From contig CAZRHH010000017.1 in the NCBI GenBank assembly GCA_964599885.1, positions 1 to 47,949 on the forward strand: 47,949 nucleotides of DNA. Direction: 5' to 3'. A program made the position numbers and the translations under genes. The notes beneath the pieces were generated by a model. That model was not told where the DNA came from and did no database searches. It was given only the letters and a program-made list of their open reading frames with translations. This DNA comes from CAZRHH01 sp964599885 (lineage in GTDB: Bacteria > Chloroflexota > Dehalococcoidia > DSTF01 > JACRBR01). Positions 40,801 through 47,824 of the stretch are shown here, piece after piece (the first letter of the stretch is position 1; every line of letters starts with the position of its first letter).

Positions 40801-41993
40801 ACGATGCCTGCCGCACTGAGGCGCGTGATGTCGCGGTGCGAGAGCCCGAGCATCGACCCGAGAACATCGCTCGTGTGCTCACCGAGGAGCGGCGCGCGGC
40901 TGGGCGCGGGCGGCGTTGCCGACATGCGGGCGGGCGGGCCGGGATAGCGCATCGTCCCGACGAGTGGATGCTCGATCTCGCGAAAGAAGCCGCGTTCAGC
41001 CAGATGCTTCGACGCGAGGAGATCTTCGACCGTATTAACGGGCGAGATCGGGGCTCGATGCTCTCCGCCGCGCTCGTAGGCCTCGCGCTTCGTCAGGCCG
41101 GCGGTCCAGCCGTACATCTGGGCAGAGAGGTCGTCGTCGTTGCGCAGGCGGGCGCGGTTGTCGATGAAGCGCTCGTCGGCGGCCATCCATTCTGCGTCCA
41201 TGGCGCCGAGCAGTTGCGGCCAGTTCTTCGGCATCGCGTGGATGCCGATGTGGCCATCGAGCACGGGGTAGATGCCGACGGCGGCCGAGGCGAAGTTGCC
41301 GCGCCGGACCGTGAGCGCTTCGGACTTCCGGTAGGCGAAGTCCGGCAGATAGATCTCGAGAATCGACGCCATGACTTCCATCGCGGCGACTTCCGCCGTC
41401 TGTCCTTCGCTGGTGCCTTCGGAGTGCCAGAGCGCGGCGAGCGTCGCGCCGAAGGCCCACGTGCCGGCCTGGTACTGCGCCTGATAACCGCCGTTCTGCA
41501 GCGGCTCGCGGTCGGCTGCGCCGGTGAGGTAGTGCTGTCCGCCGGCGGCGTAGGCGGTGAGGTTCGTGGCGATGTAGTCGGCGTACGGCCCGCTCTGTCC
41601 GAACGCGGTGACGGACGTGACGACGAGCTTCGGGCCGAGCGCTTCGAAGACGTCAGGCGTCAGGCGTAGCGCCGCGAGTTCGGACGGGCGCCGGTCGAGT
41701 ACGACGGCGTCGCACCGGGCCGCCAGGCGCAGCGCGAGGGCGCGTCCGGTAGCCGTCTTGATGTCCAGCGTGAGGCTGCGCTTGCTCGTGTTCAGCCAGA
41801 GGAAGAGCGCGCTCTTCTCGCGGTGCGGTATGCCGTCCGGGAAGCGGCCGTGTCCGCGCGACTCGTCGCCGATGGCGGGGCGTTCGGTCTTGATGACATC
41901 GGCGCCGAAATCGGCGAGCAGCTTCGTGCACCAGGGGCCGGCGACACCCGAGGTGAGGTCGAGGATGCGGAGGCCTGCGAGGGGTGCGGTCAT
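40797..41993 (-). CDS. Class III CoA-transferase paralogue lacking the usual catalytic Asp
   Basis: A 398-residue CaiB/BaiF family protein with the block GLRILDLTSGVAGPWCTKLLADFGADVIK at the start. Where its relatives have the catalytic Asp, this protein reads GGYQAQYQAG, with Gln173 (codon CAG, clear in the sequence). The remaining core, including GTSEGQTAEVAAMEVM, is intact. In heteromeric class III CoA-transferases such as BbsEF of Thauera, one subunit also lacks the Asp (from memory). The position was assigned by eye alignment, so it could be off by one or two residues. It is first in the operon. Confidence 0.85.
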   Translation of the reverse strand: MTAPLAGLRILDLTSGVAGPWCTKLLADFGADVIKTERPAIGDESRGHGRFPDGIPHREKSALFLWLNTSKRSLTLDIKTATGRALALRLAARCDAVVLDRRPSELAALRLTPDVFEALGPKLVVTSVTAFGQSGPYADYIATNLTAYAAGGQHYLTGAADREPLQNGGYQAQYQAGTWAFGATLAALWHSEGTSEGQTAEVAAMEVMASILEIYLPDFAYRKSEALTVRRGNFASAAVGIYPVLDGHIGIHAMPKNWPQLLGAMDAEWMAADERFIDNRARLRNDDDLSAQMYGWTAGLTKREAYERGGEHRAPISPVNTVEDLLASKHLAERGFFREIEHPLVGTMRYPGPPARMSATPPAPSRAPLLGEHTSDVLGSMLGLSHRDITRLSAAGIV

Positions 41994-42030
41994 TTGGGGG
42001 CACCAACGACAGCTAGGAGCGAGATGGGAG

Positions 42031-42060
42031 TTGCGACGTTCAGCATTGCCTCCGTATACT
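42031..42060 (+). promoter_or_regulatory. Strong sigma-70-like promoter of the GNAT leader
   Basis: TTGCGA (42031-42036) and TATACT (42055-42060) are 18 bases apart. The predicted transcript starts near 42067, giving a leader of about 200 bases before the first GNAT gene. Confidence 0.6.
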
Positions 42061-42085
42061 GCCGCACATTCGTCAGGAGCGCACC

Positions 42086-42193
42086 GTGAAGCAGCATCTC
42101 GGATCGATCGTCGCAGCAGAGCGCCCCGCCTGTATGGGCGGGCGTGCCATTTCGGCGATCACGATCGGGTTTGCTTTCGAGGGCGCTCCGTAG
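42086..42193 (+). CDS. Small leader ORF (35 residues)
   Basis: A GTG at 42086 follows AGGAG by 6 bases, so the ribosome-binding site is good. The ORF encodes 35 residues with a Gly/Ala/Ile-rich C-terminal half and ends at a TAG at 42191. A 6-bp hairpin (42125-42142) lies inside it. An intrinsic terminator follows 30 bases after the stop, then the GNAT gene. It could be an attenuator leader peptide or a small protein in its own right. No runs of one amino acid are seen, unlike classical amino-acid attenuators. Confidence 0.45.
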   Translation: MKQHLGSIVAAERPACMGGRAISAITIGFAFEGAP

Positions 42194-42222
42194 GGAGTTC
42201 GCAACAGCAGCATCGAAGGCAG

Positions 42223-42248
42223 GCCCACCAACAGCGGTGGGCTTTTTG
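42223..42248 (+). terminator. Intrinsic terminator in the leader of the GNAT cluster
   Basis: A perfect 7-bp stem GCCCACC/GGTGGGC closes on a 6-base loop and is followed by five T. It lies 23 bases before the ATG of the first GNAT gene and after the small ORF, where an attenuator would be. Confidence 0.75.
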
Positions 42249-42270
42249 CATTGGAGTGAAGGGAGAAGAC

Positions 42271-42843
42271 ATGATCGAAGGGACGCGCGTCAACTTGCGG
42301 GCGATCGAGATGACCGATCTCGAACGATGCCAGCGCTGGATCAACGACCGCGAGGTGACGCGGCGTCTGGCGATGCGCTACCCGATGTCGATGGTCGCGG
42401 AAGAGACGTGGCTGCGAGAACTGACGTCGAAGCCGATGTCGTTCGATGCGGTCTTCTTCGCGATCGATACGAAGGACGGGCGGCACATCGGCAACATCGA
42501 TTTGCGCGGCGTGCAGGTGGAGAATCGCGCGTCGATGCTCGGCATCATGATCGGCGAACGCGACTGCTGGTCGCAGGGCTACGGGTCGGACGCGATCCGC
42601 ACGCTGCTGGGGTTTGCGTTCGATGAGATGAATCTCAATCGCGTCGAACTGCATGTATTCGACGAGAACGAGCGAGCGATCGCGTGCTACCGGAAATGTG
42701 GGTTCATCGAGGAGGGTCGGCTGCGGCAGGACGTGTACTACGACGGCGCGTATCACGATGTTGTCGTCATGTCGGTGCTGCGGGAGGAGTTTGATGCGGC
42801 CCGCACGGCCGAGCGCGATGCTATCGCTTCGGTGACGCGATGA
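42271..42843 (+). CDS. GNAT acetyltransferase 1 of three tandem paralogues
   Basis: A 190-residue RimJ/RimL-type N-acetyltransferase beginning MIEGTRVNLRAIEMTDLERC. The acetyl-CoA loop is in WSQGYGSDAIR at about 99-109, followed by the strand NRVELHVFDENERAIACYRK and the GF(I/V)EEGR ending. The ATG has a GGGAG upstream (about 5 bases). It overlaps the next paralogue by 4 bases (ATGA). The substrate is unknown; small amine, protein N-terminus or antibiotic are all possible. It is preceded by a leader with a small ORF and terminator. Confidence 0.88.
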   Translation: MIEGTRVNLRAIEMTDLERCQRWINDREVTRRLAMRYPMSMVAEETWLRELTSKPMSFDAVFFAIDTKDGRHIGNIDLRGVQVENRASMLGIMIGERDCWSQGYGSDAIRTLLGFAFDEMNLNRVELHVFDENERAIACYRKCGFIEEGRLRQDVYYDGAYHDVVVMSVLREEFDAARTAERDAIASVTR

Positions 42844-43388
42844 TCGAAGGTACGCTGGTCAACCTGCGGCCGCGAGAACGGTCCGACATTGAGCGGGTGT
42901 ACCGCTGGGTGAACGACGCCGAAGTGACGCGGCACCTGAGCGTGCGGTATCCGATGTCGCTTGCCGCGGAGGAAGGCTGGTTCGCCGAGCGCGACGCGAA
43001 GCCGAATTCCTTCATGGACCTGCATCTGGCCATCGAGAGAATCGATGATGAGCTACACATCGGCACGGTGAGTATGCACCGGGCGAGTGCCGAAGCGCGA
43101 CACGCGCGGCTCGGGATCATGATTGGCGACAAAGCCTACTGGTCACGCGGCTACGGCACCGATGCAATCTTGACGCTGCTGGGCTTCGCGTTCGGCGAGA
43201 TGAACCTGCGGCGTGTCGACCTGACTGTCGACGCTGACAACGAGCGGGGCATCGCCTGCTACCGAAAGTGCGGGTTCGTCGAGGAAGTGCGGTTTCGGCA
43301 AGCCATCTACACGCGGGGAGCGTACCAGGATCAACTGCTGATGGGCGTGCTGCGGGAGGAGTTCGAAGCGAAGCGGGGCGGCGCGTGA
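42840..43388 (+). CDS. GNAT acetyltransferase 2 of three tandem paralogues
   Basis: A 182-residue paralogue of the gene before it. It shares the start MIEG...LR, WSRGYGTDAI at the acetyl-CoA loop, and CYRKCGFVEEVR. It is closer to paralogue 3 than to 1 (IGDKAYWSRGYGTDAI is identical in 2 and 3). The overlap of start and stop with paralogue 1 (ATGA) shows one operon. The triplication looks recent, since even the DNA around the start codons matches. The substrate is unknown. Confidence 0.88.
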   Translation: MIEGTLVNLRPRERSDIERVYRWVNDAEVTRHLSVRYPMSLAAEEGWFAERDAKPNSFMDLHLAIERIDDELHIGTVSMHRASAEARHARLGIMIGDKAYWSRGYGTDAILTLLGFAFGEMNLRRVDLTVDADNERGIACYRKCGFVEEVRFRQAIYTRGAYQDQLLMGVLREEFEAKRGGA

Positions 43389-43410
43389 CGGCATCGCCGT
43401 GTCGCCAGGA

Positions 43411-43470
43411 ACCACTGATACGCACCGATAGACACAGATGCTAAACGGGAAGCGAGGCAGGAGGCGAGAG
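43411..43470 (+). repeat. Decamer and heptad repeats between GNAT genes 2 and 3
   Basis: Three 10-base units of the form NNCACNGATR fill 43411-43440 (ACCACTGATA, CGCACCGATA, GACACAGATG). Family B heptads follow from 43447: GGGAAGC, GAGGCAG and GAGGCGA. The array fills most of the 87 bases between the two genes. Confidence 0.65.
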
Positions 43471-43475
43471 CGGTC

Positions 43476-44015
43476 ATGATCGAAGGTACGCTGGTCAAGC
43501 TTCGTCCACGGGAGATGAGCGATCTCGATAACGTGCATCGCTGGGTGAACGACGCGGAAGTGATGCGACACTACGCGCGTTATCCGATGTCGCTAGCCGC
43601 CGAGGAGGCGTCGCTACGCGAGCACGACGTCAAACCGAACACCTTCGTCGACGTGCGGTTCGCCATCGAGACGAAGGACGGGGTTCATGTCGGCAGGGTG
43701 AATCTATATGACGGCGATGCGGAGGCGCGAACGGCGCGGCTGGCCATTCTAATCGGCGACAAGGCGTACTGGTCACGCGGCTACGGTACGGACGCGATTC
43801 GCACGCTGCTCGGCTTCGCCTTCGCTGAGATGAATCTGCGGCGAGTCGATCTGACGGTCGACGCCGAGAACGGGCGAGGGATCGCGTGCTACCGGAAGTG
43901 CGGGTTTGTGGAGGAAGTGCGGATGCGGCGGGGCATCTACGCGCGCGGGACGTATAAGGACCAGCTTGTGATGGGCGTGCTCCGAGACGAATTTGAAGCT
44001 ACGCGCGGAGGATAG
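43476..44015 (+). CDS. GNAT acetyltransferase 3 of three tandem paralogues
   Basis: A 179-residue paralogue, closest to GNAT 2. Its start MIEGTLVKLRPREMSDLDN, the acetyl-CoA loop YWSRGYGTDAIRTLLGFAF and the end CYRKCGFVEEVRMRRG are all shared. Unlike the first two, it is separated from GNAT 2 by 87 bases of repeats rather than an overlap, so it may have been copied with the repeat region. The substrate is unknown. It ends 76 bases before the radical SAM start codon. Confidence 0.88.
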   Translation: MIEGTLVKLRPREMSDLDNVHRWVNDAEVMRHYARYPMSLAAEEASLREHDVKPNTFVDVRFAIETKDGVHVGRVNLYDGDAEARTARLAILIGDKAYWSRGYGTDAIRTLLGFAFAEMNLRRVDLTVDAENGRGIACYRKCGFVEEVRMRRGIYARGTYKDQLVMGVLRDEFEATRGG

Positions 44016-44021
44016 GGCGCC

Positions 44022-44078
44022 TTGACAAACATATGTTCTACGGCTAGACTGCCGATCCGGCTATTAGAACATATGTAC
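44022..44078 (+). promoter_or_regulatory. Promoter with two LexA-type operator boxes before the radical SAM gene
   Basis: TTGACA (44022-44027) and TAGACT (44045-44050) are spaced by 17 bases. Box 1, AAACATATGTTC (44027-44038), lies within the spacer. Box 2, GAACATATGTAC (44067-44078), lies downstream of the -10 box. Each differs by one base from the Gram-positive LexA box GAACATATGTTC. The arms ACATATGTTCTA and TAGAACATATGT also form a perfect 12-base inverted repeat. LexA binding here would block RNA polymerase. Confidence 0.75.
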
Positions 44079-44091
44079 GCGGGAGGCCCGC

Positions 44092-44982
44092 ATGCCTGAT
44101 GTCATCTTCGAAGAAATCGAGTGCAAGAGCGCGCTGAACAAGGTCCAGGCGCCGAACATGCCGTTCCGCTGGACGCTCAATCCGTATCGCGGATGCCAGC
44201 ACGCCTGCACCTACTGCTTCGCGCGCGGCACGCACGAATATCTCGGCTACGACGCTGGGCGCGACTTCGAATCGCGCGTGATCGTCAAAGTGAACGCGCC
44301 GGAGATGCTGCGGAAGGATCTAACGCGCCCCGGCTGGCGGCGGGAACTCGTCGCCATCGGTACCGCGTGCGACCCGTATCAGCCGGCGGAGCTTAAGTAC
44401 TCACTGACGCACCGGCTGCTGAAGGTGATGCGCGACTGCGCGAACCCGATGAGCATCATCACGAAGTCGCCGCACATCGTCCGCGACGCCGACGTGCTGG
44501 CCTCGCTGTCGGCAGCGGCGGACGTCACGGTGAACTTCAGCGTCGCCACGCTCGATGAAGAAATCTGGAAGCGCACGGAGCCATCGACGGCGAAGCCGCG
44601 CAAACGCCTCGAGGCGATGAAGCTGCTGACGGAGCGCGGTATTCGCTGCGGCGTGCTTCTGGCGCCGATCCTGCCGGGGCTTACGGATGCGCCGGAGAGC
44701 CTCGAGCGCGTGATCGAGGCGGCGCGCGAGCACGGCGCGTCGTTCGTACACGATAACGTGCTGTACTTGAAGCCCGGCACGAAAGAATGGTTCATGCCGT
44801 TTCTGCGCGAGGCGTATCCGCATCTGTCGGAGCGGTATGCGCAGTACTACCGTGGCGTCTACGCGCCGCGGACGTACACGCAGGACGTGCACAACACGGT
44901 GACCGCGCTGCGCCGCAAGTACGGGTTGATTCCGCCGCCGGCGGTGCAGCCTTCGGCGGGACAGTTGCAGCTCGCGATGTGA
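44092..44982 (+). CDS. SPL-family radical SAM protein
   Basis: A 296-residue radical SAM protein. The [4Fe-4S] motif is C35-x3-C39-x2-C42 in PYRGCQHACTYCFARG. Later blocks are IGTACDPYQPAELKYSLTHRLL and SIITKSPHIVRDADVL, as in the spore-photoproduct-lyase-like group (Rv2578c type). Spore photoproduct lyase repairs a UV thymine lesion, but this group is more varied and its substrates are mostly unknown. The ATG has GGGAGG 5 bases upstream. The promoter carries two LexA-type boxes, so DNA-damage induction and a repair role are inferred. A strong terminator follows. Confidence 0.88.
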   Translation: MPDVIFEEIECKSALNKVQAPNMPFRWTLNPYRGCQHACTYCFARGTHEYLGYDAGRDFESRVIVKVNAPEMLRKDLTRPGWRRELVAIGTACDPYQPAELKYSLTHRLLKVMRDCANPMSIITKSPHIVRDADVLASLSAAADVTVNFSVATLDEEIWKRTEPSTAKPRKRLEAMKLLTERGIRCGVLLAPILPGLTDAPESLERVIEAAREHGASFVHDNVLYLKPGTKEWFMPFLREAYPHLSERYAQYYRGVYAPRTYTQDVHNTVTALRRKYGLIPPPAVQPSAGQLQLAM

Positions 44983-45011
44983 CGCGGCCGCCGCGCAGAG
45001 CATGCTGAGGA

Positions 45012-45091
45012 ACCGGCGGGCGGCGGAGCGCTCATCCGCTGTTAGTGCGGGGATGGCGGATGAGCGATTTCCGCCGCCCGCCGGTGTTTTT
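45012..45091 (+). terminator. Long intrinsic terminator after the radical SAM gene
   Basis: Arms 45012-45027 and 45070-45085 form a perfect 16-bp stem. After a small internal loop, arms 45029-45039 and 45056-45066 add 11 more pairs around a 16-base loop. A TGTTTTT tail ends the element. At 27 pairs it is far longer than usual terminators and could also yield a stable RNA 3' end. Confidence 0.85.
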
Positions 45092-45098
45092 CTGGAGC

Positions 45099-45126
45099 GG
45101 GATGCGAAAAGCGCGAAGCGGGGCGC
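45099..45126 (+). repeat. Heptad repeat, family B, 4 degenerate units
   Basis: GGGATGC, GAAAAGC, GCGAAGC and GGGGCGC run from 45099 to 45126 just after the terminator. They are more diverged than at other sites. Confidence 0.5.
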
Positions 45127-45218
45127 TGTAGCCAGCGCGGTCGCTTAAGCGGCCGGGATCCTAGTCAGTTCGTTGCCGTGGTTGGCATAAGCGTCGCATC
45201 TGTGGCGCTGCCGTCTCT

Positions 45219-45224
45219 TAGAAT
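45219..45224 (+). promoter_or_regulatory. Possible -10 element for a leaderless holA transcript
   Basis: TAGAAT ends 6 bases before the GTG start of holA, so transcription would begin at or within a base or two of the start codon. No good -35 element is seen at the expected distance. Confidence 0.35.
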
Positions 45225-45230
45225 GCGCCT

Positions 45231-46271
45231 GTGATCTACCTGCTGCACGGCAAGGACGACTACCGGATACGGGAATCCCTAAACGACATTCGCGATCCGC
45301 TGCGTTCGGAGCCGGGTGAGCTTGAGGCGAATACGGCGACGCTCGATGGCCGCGGGCTCGGTCCGCAGGAGTTGCTGGGGAACGCGATGGCGATTCCGTT
45401 TCTGGCGCCGCAGCGGGTCGTCATCGTCGAGGGGTTGCTGAAGGCGATCAGCGAGGTGAAGGGCGCGCGACGCAAGAAGCCGTCGCCGGACGACCCGCTC
45501 GAGCCATGGCGGCGAGCCGCCGAGCAACTCGGCGATAAGGCAGCGATGCCCGAGACAACGATCCTCGTCTTCATCGAAGGCGACATCACCAACAAGAATG
45601 CGGCGTTCACGATCTTCGCGCCGATCGCCCGCGTGATCGATCATCCGGGGCTGTCCAGGGGCGAGATCGCGCCGTGGATCGACGCGACGGCGAAGAAGAA
45701 GAAGGTGAAGCTCGCTCCCGGCGCCGTCACTGCGCTGGCGCGGCTGATCGGGCCAGATTTGTGGATGCTCGACACGGAGATCGAGAAGCTCGGCGTGTAC
45801 GCGGGCGGCGTGACAGTGGACGCCGACATGGTGGCTGAGGTGACGAGCGGCGCGCAGGATACGAAGGCGTGGGACTTCACAGACGCGCTCATGGAGGGGC
45901 GGGAGTCGCGGGCGCTCGACACGATGCGCGCGATCCAGGCTGAGGGTGGGGCGGCGCAGATGCTGCTCGTGATGGTTGGCCGGCAATATCGCCAGCTCGT
46001 GATGGTGAAGGATATGCGAGGGCGGCGCGCCAGCAAGGCGGAGATCGAGCGCGTGTCCGGCGTCAAATCGTTCAAGACGGACGCGGTGGCAGGGACGGCG
46101 TCGCACTACTCGTGGCCGGCGTTACGTGCGGCGTACGCGCGCGTGCTCGCGGCGGATCTCTCGGTGAAGCGCGGCGAGAGCGACGACGCGACGGCGCTGC
46201 AGCTACTGGTGCATGACCTCTGCGCGATGTCGGCGCGGGCGCGGCGGCCGGCGGCGGCGGCACGGCGATAG
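45231..46271 (+). CDS. holA: DNA polymerase III, delta subunit
   Basis: A 346-residue clamp-loader delta subunit. It starts at a GTG with MIYLLHGKDDYRIRESL, typical of the HolA N-terminus (LLHGxDxYxxRE). Other family features are VVIVEGLLKA in the first domain, AFTIFAPIARVIDH, APWIDATAKKK, and IGPDLWMLDTEIEKLGVYAG mid-protein, followed by the C-terminal collar (QMLLVMVGRQYRQLVMVK). It loads the beta clamp with the other clamp-loader proteins. It is a stand-alone gene between the radical SAM cluster and a hypothetical gene. Confidence 0.9.
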   Translation: MIYLLHGKDDYRIRESLNDIRDPLRSEPGELEANTATLDGRGLGPQELLGNAMAIPFLAPQRVVIVEGLLKAISEVKGARRKKPSPDDPLEPWRRAAEQLGDKAAMPETTILVFIEGDITNKNAAFTIFAPIARVIDHPGLSRGEIAPWIDATAKKKKVKLAPGAVTALARLIGPDLWMLDTEIEKLGVYAGGVTVDADMVAEVTSGAQDTKAWDFTDALMEGRESRALDTMRAIQAEGGAAQMLLVMVGRQYRQLVMVKDMRGRRASKAEIERVSGVKSFKTDAVAGTASHYSWPALRAAYARVLAADLSVKRGESDDATALQLLVHDLCAMSARARRPAAAARR

Positions 46272-46316
46272 GATAGCGTCCGCGAGCGCGGCGCCGCGGA
46301 TCGCTTTCGTGAAACT

Positions 46317-46643
46317 ATGGACGTCGACTTCCTACTGTTGAAGAGCGACAGCGACGAAGAATACGACGAGAGGGTGACAATCTCTGCCCCGATCTATCGG
46401 GTTGATGATCAGCCTCGCCTCGTGCCGGATGCGGTGCGCTATCCCGTACTTCGGCGAGTTTGGGGCTACCAAACAACGATTCTATCCCCTGACGAGGCGC
46501 CAGCCCTCTGTGACGAACTCACACGTATTCAACCGTACTTCGCTCAAGACTCAGCCGAGCGTGGTGAGGCTGTGAACCTCGTGCTCGCTCTATGTAGACG
46601 TGCGGCTGCCGAAGGCCGCTCGATAGTGGTTGCTGGCGATTAG
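46317..46643 (+). CDS. Hypothetical small acidic protein
   Basis: A 108-residue protein with no signal peptide or transmembrane segment. It is acidic at the N-terminus (KSDSDEEYDE) and mixed helix/strand after that (LSPDEAPALCDELTRIQPYF). No good ribosome-binding site precedes the ATG at 46317. Its composition is less GC-rich than that of holA. I recognise no family. Size and acidity are like some immunity proteins, but no toxin gene is nearby. Confidence 0.5.
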   Translation: MDVDFLLLKSDSDEEYDERVTISAPIYRVDDQPRLVPDAVRYPVLRRVWGYQTTILSPDEAPALCDELTRIQPYFAQDSAERGEAVNLVLALCRRAAAEGRSIVVAGD

Positions 46644-46703
46644 CTATCTCGGCGCGATGCGATTCACTCACGCTTTCCACTAACGTCCCGCTGGACCGCG
46701 CCG

Positions 46704-47681
46704 TCAATCGGCGTGGAACATGGGGTTGTAGCAGGCGGCTTCGTGGCCGGGGACTATCGTGGTGAGCGGCGGCCAGGGCTGCGTGCGGCAGACGTTGACG
46801 GCCTTCGGGCAGCGCGGCAGGAACGCGCACTCGCCCGTCAGTTCAGCGAGATCGGGCGGGGTGCCACGGATCGGCTGGAGGGGGCGCAGATCGCCGGTGA
46901 GCGTCGGCCGGGCGGCCAGGAGTGCCGCGGTGTAGGGATGCGTCGGCCGCGCGTAGATGTCGGCGACCGAGGCTTGTTCGACGATGCGGCCGGCGTACAT
47001 GACGGCGACGCGGTCGGCCATCCGGGCAACGACGCCGAGATCGTGCGTGATCAGCAGGATGGCGACGCCGAGGTTCTTCTTCAGATCGTCGAGTTCGCGC
47101 AGGATGCCGGCCTGAACCGTCACGTCGAGCGCGGACGTTGGTTCGTCGGCGATGATCACGCTCGGGCGCAGCATCGTCGCAATGGCGATCATCACGCGCT
47201 GGCACATGCCCCCGGAGAGCTGGAACGGGTAGGAGCCCATGATGCGCTCGGCGTCGAACATGCCCTGACGCCGCAACGCCTCGGCCGTCATGCGGCGCGA
47301 CTCGTGCTTCGAGACGCTCATGTGCGTGCGCACCATCTCCTCGACCTGCGACCCGATCGACAGCACGGGATTCAGGCCACTGACCGGATCCTGAAAGATC
47401 ATCGAGATCTCGTTGCCACGGAGTTTGCGCAGCGGCTCTGGCTTCATCGTGAGCAGATCGTCGCCGCGAAAGAGGATGCGGCCGCTGTCGATGACGCCCG
47501 GGTGGGGGACGAGATTCAGCGCGGCGAGCGCGAGCGTTGTCTTGCCGCAGCCGCTTTCTCCGACTAGGGCGAGGGTTTCGCCTTGGCCCAGCCGCAGATT
47601 GATGCCGTCAGCGGCGCGAACCGTACGGTCGCGTTCGCGGTAGGCGACGGAGATATCGTCGAAGACGAGTACGTCGTCCAT
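46704..47681 (-). CDS. Oligopeptide/dipeptide ABC transporter ATP-binding protein (DppD/OppD type)
   Basis: A 325-residue nucleotide-binding subunit of a peptide-type ABC importer. The Walker A motif is GESGCGKTT at about 39-47, followed by the Q-loop MIFQDPVSGLNP, the signature SGGMCQR, Walker B VIIADEPTSALDV and the switch His in LLITHDLGVVA. A C-terminal Cys-rich oligo_HPY region (GECAFLPRCPKAVNVC and a last AAC) is present. The signature is LSGGM, with Met in place of the usual Q or E. Permease and binding-protein genes are not in the window, so they probably lie elsewhere. Confidence 0.92.
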   Translation of the reverse strand: MDDVLVFDDISVAYRERDRTVRAADGINLRLGQGETLALVGESGCGKTTLALAALNLVPHPGVIDSGRILFRGDDLLTMKPEPLRKLRGNEISMIFQDPVSGLNPVLSIGSQVEEMVRTHMSVSKHESRRMTAEALRRQGMFDAERIMGSYPFQLSGGMCQRVMIAIATMLRPSVIIADEPTSALDVTVQAGILRELDDLKKNLGVAILLITHDLGVVARMADRVAVMYAGRIVEQASVADIYARPTHPYTAALLAARPTLTGDLRPLQPIRGTPPDLAELTGECAFLPRCPKAVNVCRTQPWPPLTTIVPGHEAACYNPMFHAD

Positions 47682-47751
47682 GGTGGTCGAGTATACGGGG
47701 GCGGTCGCAGATTTGGAGGATGTGGTAGGGAAGGGGCGGGAGCTCGTCGGT

Positions 47752-47772
47752 GGAGGTTGGACGTTAGAGGTT
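47752..47772 (+). repeat. Heptad repeat, family E (RGASGTT), 3 units
   Basis: GGAGGTT, GGACGTT and AGAGGTT run head to tail. They sit between the ABC gene start and the lexA end. Confidence 0.6.
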
Positions 47773-47786
47773 ACTCATCGATGAGT
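47773..47786. repeat. Perfect 14-bp palindrome
   Basis: ACTCATCGATGAGT reads the same on both strands. It directly follows the family E heptads, about 90 bases upstream of the ABC ATPase start, and could be an operator. Confidence 0.4.
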
Positions 47787-47824
47787 CGCGAGTTCCGCTG
47801 CGCGGGGGACGCCGTCCGCCTCCC

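Noticed and set aside
42271..44015. GNAT cluster considered as a mobile resistance cassette
   Set aside because: No recombination site, integrase or insertion-sequence ends were seen on either side.
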